From the NCBI GenBank assembly GCA_036741795.1, contig DAINRO010000062.1:1-14674 (forward strand): DNA of 14,674 nucleotides. Direction: 5' to 3'. Positions 12,823-14,674 of the stretch are shown in pieces. The DNA is from DATKKM01 sp036741795. GTDB lineage: Bacteria; Chloroflexota; Dehalococcoidia; SM23-28-2; RBG-16-64-32. The notes below the pieces were generated by a model. The model was not told the origin of the DNA, did not search any database, and saw only the letters and a program-made list of their open reading frames with translations. Position numbers and translations under genes: made by a program. Position 1 is the stretch's first letter, and each line of letters begins with the position of its first letter.

Positions 12823-13601
12823 GCGAACACCTCCCTTAAATCGAACCGCGGCCCGTCCCGGCACACCAGCTTCACTCCCCTGCGGGTGAACACCGCGCAC
12901 CCGTAACAAACCCCCGTCCCGCACCCCATCCGCTCCTCCAGCAGCGCCTGCACCGGCTTCCGGCTGCGCGCCCCTTTCACCACCTCCGCCATTGCCGCGA
13001 ACATCGGGTTCGGTCCGCATGCGAATACCTGGTCCGCCCAGGGCAGCCGTTCCGCCAGCAACTCCGTCACCCGCCCGTGGTGACCTGCCGATCCGTCTTC
13101 GGTCGCCGCTACGAACTCGACGCCCTTCGGCAGTAGATCCCGCGGGAAGAGCAGATCCTCAGAGCGTGCTCCATGGAGCAGGGTCACCGACTGGCCGGAG
13201 GCCTCGGCGGAATCCACCAGTGGCATCACTCCGGCGACACCCAGTCCACCAGCCACCAGCAGCAGGTTTTGCGCATCCTTCCTCAACTGGTATCCCCGTC
13301 CCAGTGGCCCGAAGACGGTGATCTCATCGCCTGCCTTCCGGTCCGCCAGCCATGTCGTGCCGCGTCCGCGCACATCGAACAGGATGGCGAGCTGCCGCTC
13401 TCCCTCGGCGTCCCTGAACCGATGGAACGACATCGGTCGTGGGAGCAGCGGGTCGAGGCTGTCCGAGCAATGGATCATAAGGAACCGCCCCGGACTGGCG
13501 GCTCTGCCAACCGCCGGACAGGAAAGCCAGACCAGAAGGGTGTTTGTGTAGACGAGTTCGCTGGAGACGACGACGGCGCGTTCGAGCTTCAGACCGCTCA
13601 C
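12819..13601 (-). CDS. pyrK: Dihydroorotate dehydrogenase B electron-transfer subunit
   Basis: PyrK is the FAD and [2Fe-2S] subunit that passes electrons from PyrD's FMN to NAD+. The 260-residue protein shows the FAD site RPMSFH (55-60), a ferredoxin-reductase NAD-binding stretch GGLGVAGVMPL (118-128), ACGPNPMF (194-201) and the cluster ligands Cys227, Cys232, Cys235 and Cys247 (CGTGVCYGC then VC), all four present. The GTG start at 13601 is preferred: it overlaps the carB stop as GTGA and gives VSGLKLERAVVVSSE, a normal N-terminus. An upstream ATG at 13700 would run about 100 nt into carB. Its catalytic partner gene pyrD is not adjacent but lies at 796-1752. Confidence 0.95.
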   Translation of the reverse strand: MSGLKLERAVVVSSELVYTNTLLVWLSCPAVGRAASPGRFLMIHCSDSLDPLLPRPMSFHRFRDAEGERQLAILFDVRGRGTTWLADRKAGDEITVFGPLGRGYQLRKDAQNLLLVAGGLGVAGVMPLVDSAEASGQSVTLLHGARSEDLLFPRDLLPKGVEFVAATEDGSAGHHGRVTELLAERLPWADQVFACGPNPMFAAMAEVVKGARSRKPVQALLEERMGCGTGVCYGCAVFTRRGVKLVCRDGPRFDLREVFA

Positions 13602-14674
13602 CCGGCGAGGTACTCGCGCAGCGGCTGAACCGTGAACTCTTGCTCGCCGTGGAGCAGCGCGTTCACCGCTGCCGCCGCCGTGTCGATCGATGTCAGGCAT
13701 GGTATCCGCTTTTCGGCCGCCGCCCGCCGGATGTGGAACCCGTCGCGAAGCGTCTCCGTGAACCGGCCCTCCGGGACGTTGATTACGGCATGGACCATCC
13801 CCTCCCGAATCACGTCCACGACGTTCGGATAGCCCTCGTCCAGCCGCTTCGTTGTCATCTCCACCGGCACTCCCAGGGCATCGATCATCGAGGCCGTGCC
13901 CTCCGTCGCGTACAGCCGGAATCCCGCCGCCGCCAGGGACCGCACGAGCGGCACCGCCTCGGCCTTGGTCTTGTCGCCAATGCTCAGCAGGATGGAGTCG
14001 CCGCCGTGCAGCGACATGTCCGCGGCGATCAGCGCCTTTGCCAGCGCCGCCTCGAACGTCTTGTCGACCCCCATCACCTCGCCGGTCGACTTCATCTCCG
14101 GCCCCAGGTACGTATCGACGCCGGCCAGCTTGGACATCGAGAACACCGGTGCCTTGACCGCGAAAAGGTCGCTTGATGGCCAGAGCCCCGGTTCGTATCC
14201 CAGCTCTCTCAGCGTTTTGCCCAGCATCACCTGCACCGCCAGTTGCACCATCGGCACGCCGGTTACCTTCGAAATGAACGGCACCGTCCGGCTCGCTCGC
14301 GGGTTCACCTCCAGCACGTAGACATTCGATTGGTCGCCGTCCCGCATGATCACGTACTGCACGTTCATCAGGCCACGGACTTCCAGCGCCGAGGCCATCC
14401 GCTGCGTGTAGTCGATCATCATGTCGATCTCAACCTGCCGCAGGCTCACCGGCGGATAGACCGCCGTCGAGTCGCCGGAATGGACCCCGGCCCTCTCGAT
14501 GTGCTCCATCACGCCGGGGATCAGCGCCTCTTCGCCGTCGCAGATCGCATCCACCTCCGCCTCGATGCCTTCCAGGTACTTGTCGATCAGGACCGGCTTT
14601 CCCGGCGAGATGGCGGCGGCCGCCGTGACATAACGGATGAGGTCGGTCGCGTTCTGGACGATCTCCATCGCCCG
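13598..14674 (-). CDS. carB: Carbamoyl-phosphate synthase large subunit, C-terminal part
   Basis: The frame is open to the window edge, so only the last 358 codons of a protein usually near 1070 residues are visible. The start of the visible part (RAMEIVQNATDLIRYV) falls inside the second ATP-grasp domain, with VLEVNPRASRTVPFISKVTGVP and the following SDLFAVKAPVFSMSKLAGVDTYLGPEMKSTGEVMG typical of CarB. The MGS-like allosteric domain follows (SILLSIGDKTKAEAVPLVRSL, YATEGTASMIDALG, VVDVIREGMVHAVINVPEG), where UMP or ornithine binds in characterised enzymes. CarB makes carbamoyl phosphate from glutamine-derived ammonia, bicarbonate and ATP. The stop overlaps the pyrK GTG. No frameshift is seen. 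Confidence 0.97.
   Translation of the reverse strand, partial: RAMEIVQNATDLIRYVTAAAAISPGKPVLIDKYLEGIEAEVDAICDGEEALIPGVMEHIERAGVHSGDSTAVYPPVSLRQVEIDMMIDYTQRMASALEVRGLMNVQYVIMRDGDQSNVYVLEVNPRASRTVPFISKVTGVPMVQLAVQVMLGKTLRELGYEPGLWPSSDLFAVKAPVFSMSKLAGVDTYLGPEMKSTGEVMGVDKTFEAALAKALIAADMSLHGGDSILLSIGDKTKAEAVPLVRSLAAAGFRLYATEGTASMIDALGVPVEMTTKRLDEGYPNVVDVIREGMVHAVINVPEGRFTETLRDGFHIRRAAAEKRIPCLTSIDTAAAAVNALLHGEQEFTVQPLREYLAG

Noticed and set aside
12823..13020. 66-residue upstream extension of the cupredoxin
   Set aside because: It is a shifted frame of pyrK; the GTG at 12822 has a strong Shine-Dalgarno and is directly followed by a proper membrane anchor.
13602..13700. PyrK extension to the upstream ATG
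   Set aside because: It lies in carB coding sequence, gives Arg/Gly-rich residues, and the GTG at 13601 forms a GTGA overlap and a normal N-terminus.

Overview
The window is GC-rich bacterial chromosome, coding on both strands with short intergenic gaps. Gene content suggests a Chloroflexota (Dehalococcoidia-like) bacterium. It has a class 1B PyrD/PyrK pair, a DUF59-Mrp fusion, an F420-type luciferase-family oxidoreductase, a DUF5666-type extracytoplasmic protein next to an ECF sigma factor, and many stop/start overlaps (ATGA, GTGA, TAATG). The phylum is inferred from protein style only. No phage, transposon, CRISPR array or rRNA was seen.

Layout. (1) 1-1752, minus: pyrD, an overlapping metallophosphoesterase gene, then tRNA-Pro(UGG) 10 nt further on. 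(2) 1794-2261, minus: a small Cys/His protein with its own terminator and a consensus sigma-70 promoter whose spacer carries a copper/persulfide-repressor-like palindrome. (3) 2368-4226, plus: mrp/apbC, a stand-alone OmpR-type winged-helix protein, and a PII protein overlapping it. (4) 4265-6142, minus: an F420/FMN monooxygenase-like gene followed by a metallo-beta-lactamase-fold hydrolase. (5) 6199-8722, minus: a four-gene block of apbE, a secreted His/Glu-rich protein, an anchored Pro-rich protein and a di-heme ferric-reductase-like membrane protein. (6) 8863-10385, plus and divergent: ECF sigma factor and a membrane-anchored DUF5666-like probable anti-sigma/sensor. (7) 10531-12402, plus: a glutaminase fused to STAS and cyclic-nucleotide-binding domains. 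(8) 12409-14674, minus: carB (partial), pyrK and a membrane-anchored cupredoxin in a GTGA-overlapped chain.

How it fits together. Regions 1 and 8 hold pyrimidine-synthesis genes: carB and pyrK on one side, pyrD about 11 kb away on the other, with the cupredoxin gene sitting where pyrD commonly follows pyrK. The middle holds nitrogen-status functions (PII, glutaminase) and a putative envelope redox module (regions 5 and 6) that is the best candidate here for an undescribed system: flavin transferase, metal-binding tail protein, proline-rich anchor and transmembrane heme protein, facing a sigma/anti-sigma pair. No stretch over 300 bases lacks a gene. The largest gaps are 2138-2367 (divergent promoters, with a clear operator), 10386-10530 (only weak hairpins) and 8723-8862 (a dyad but no clear promoter).
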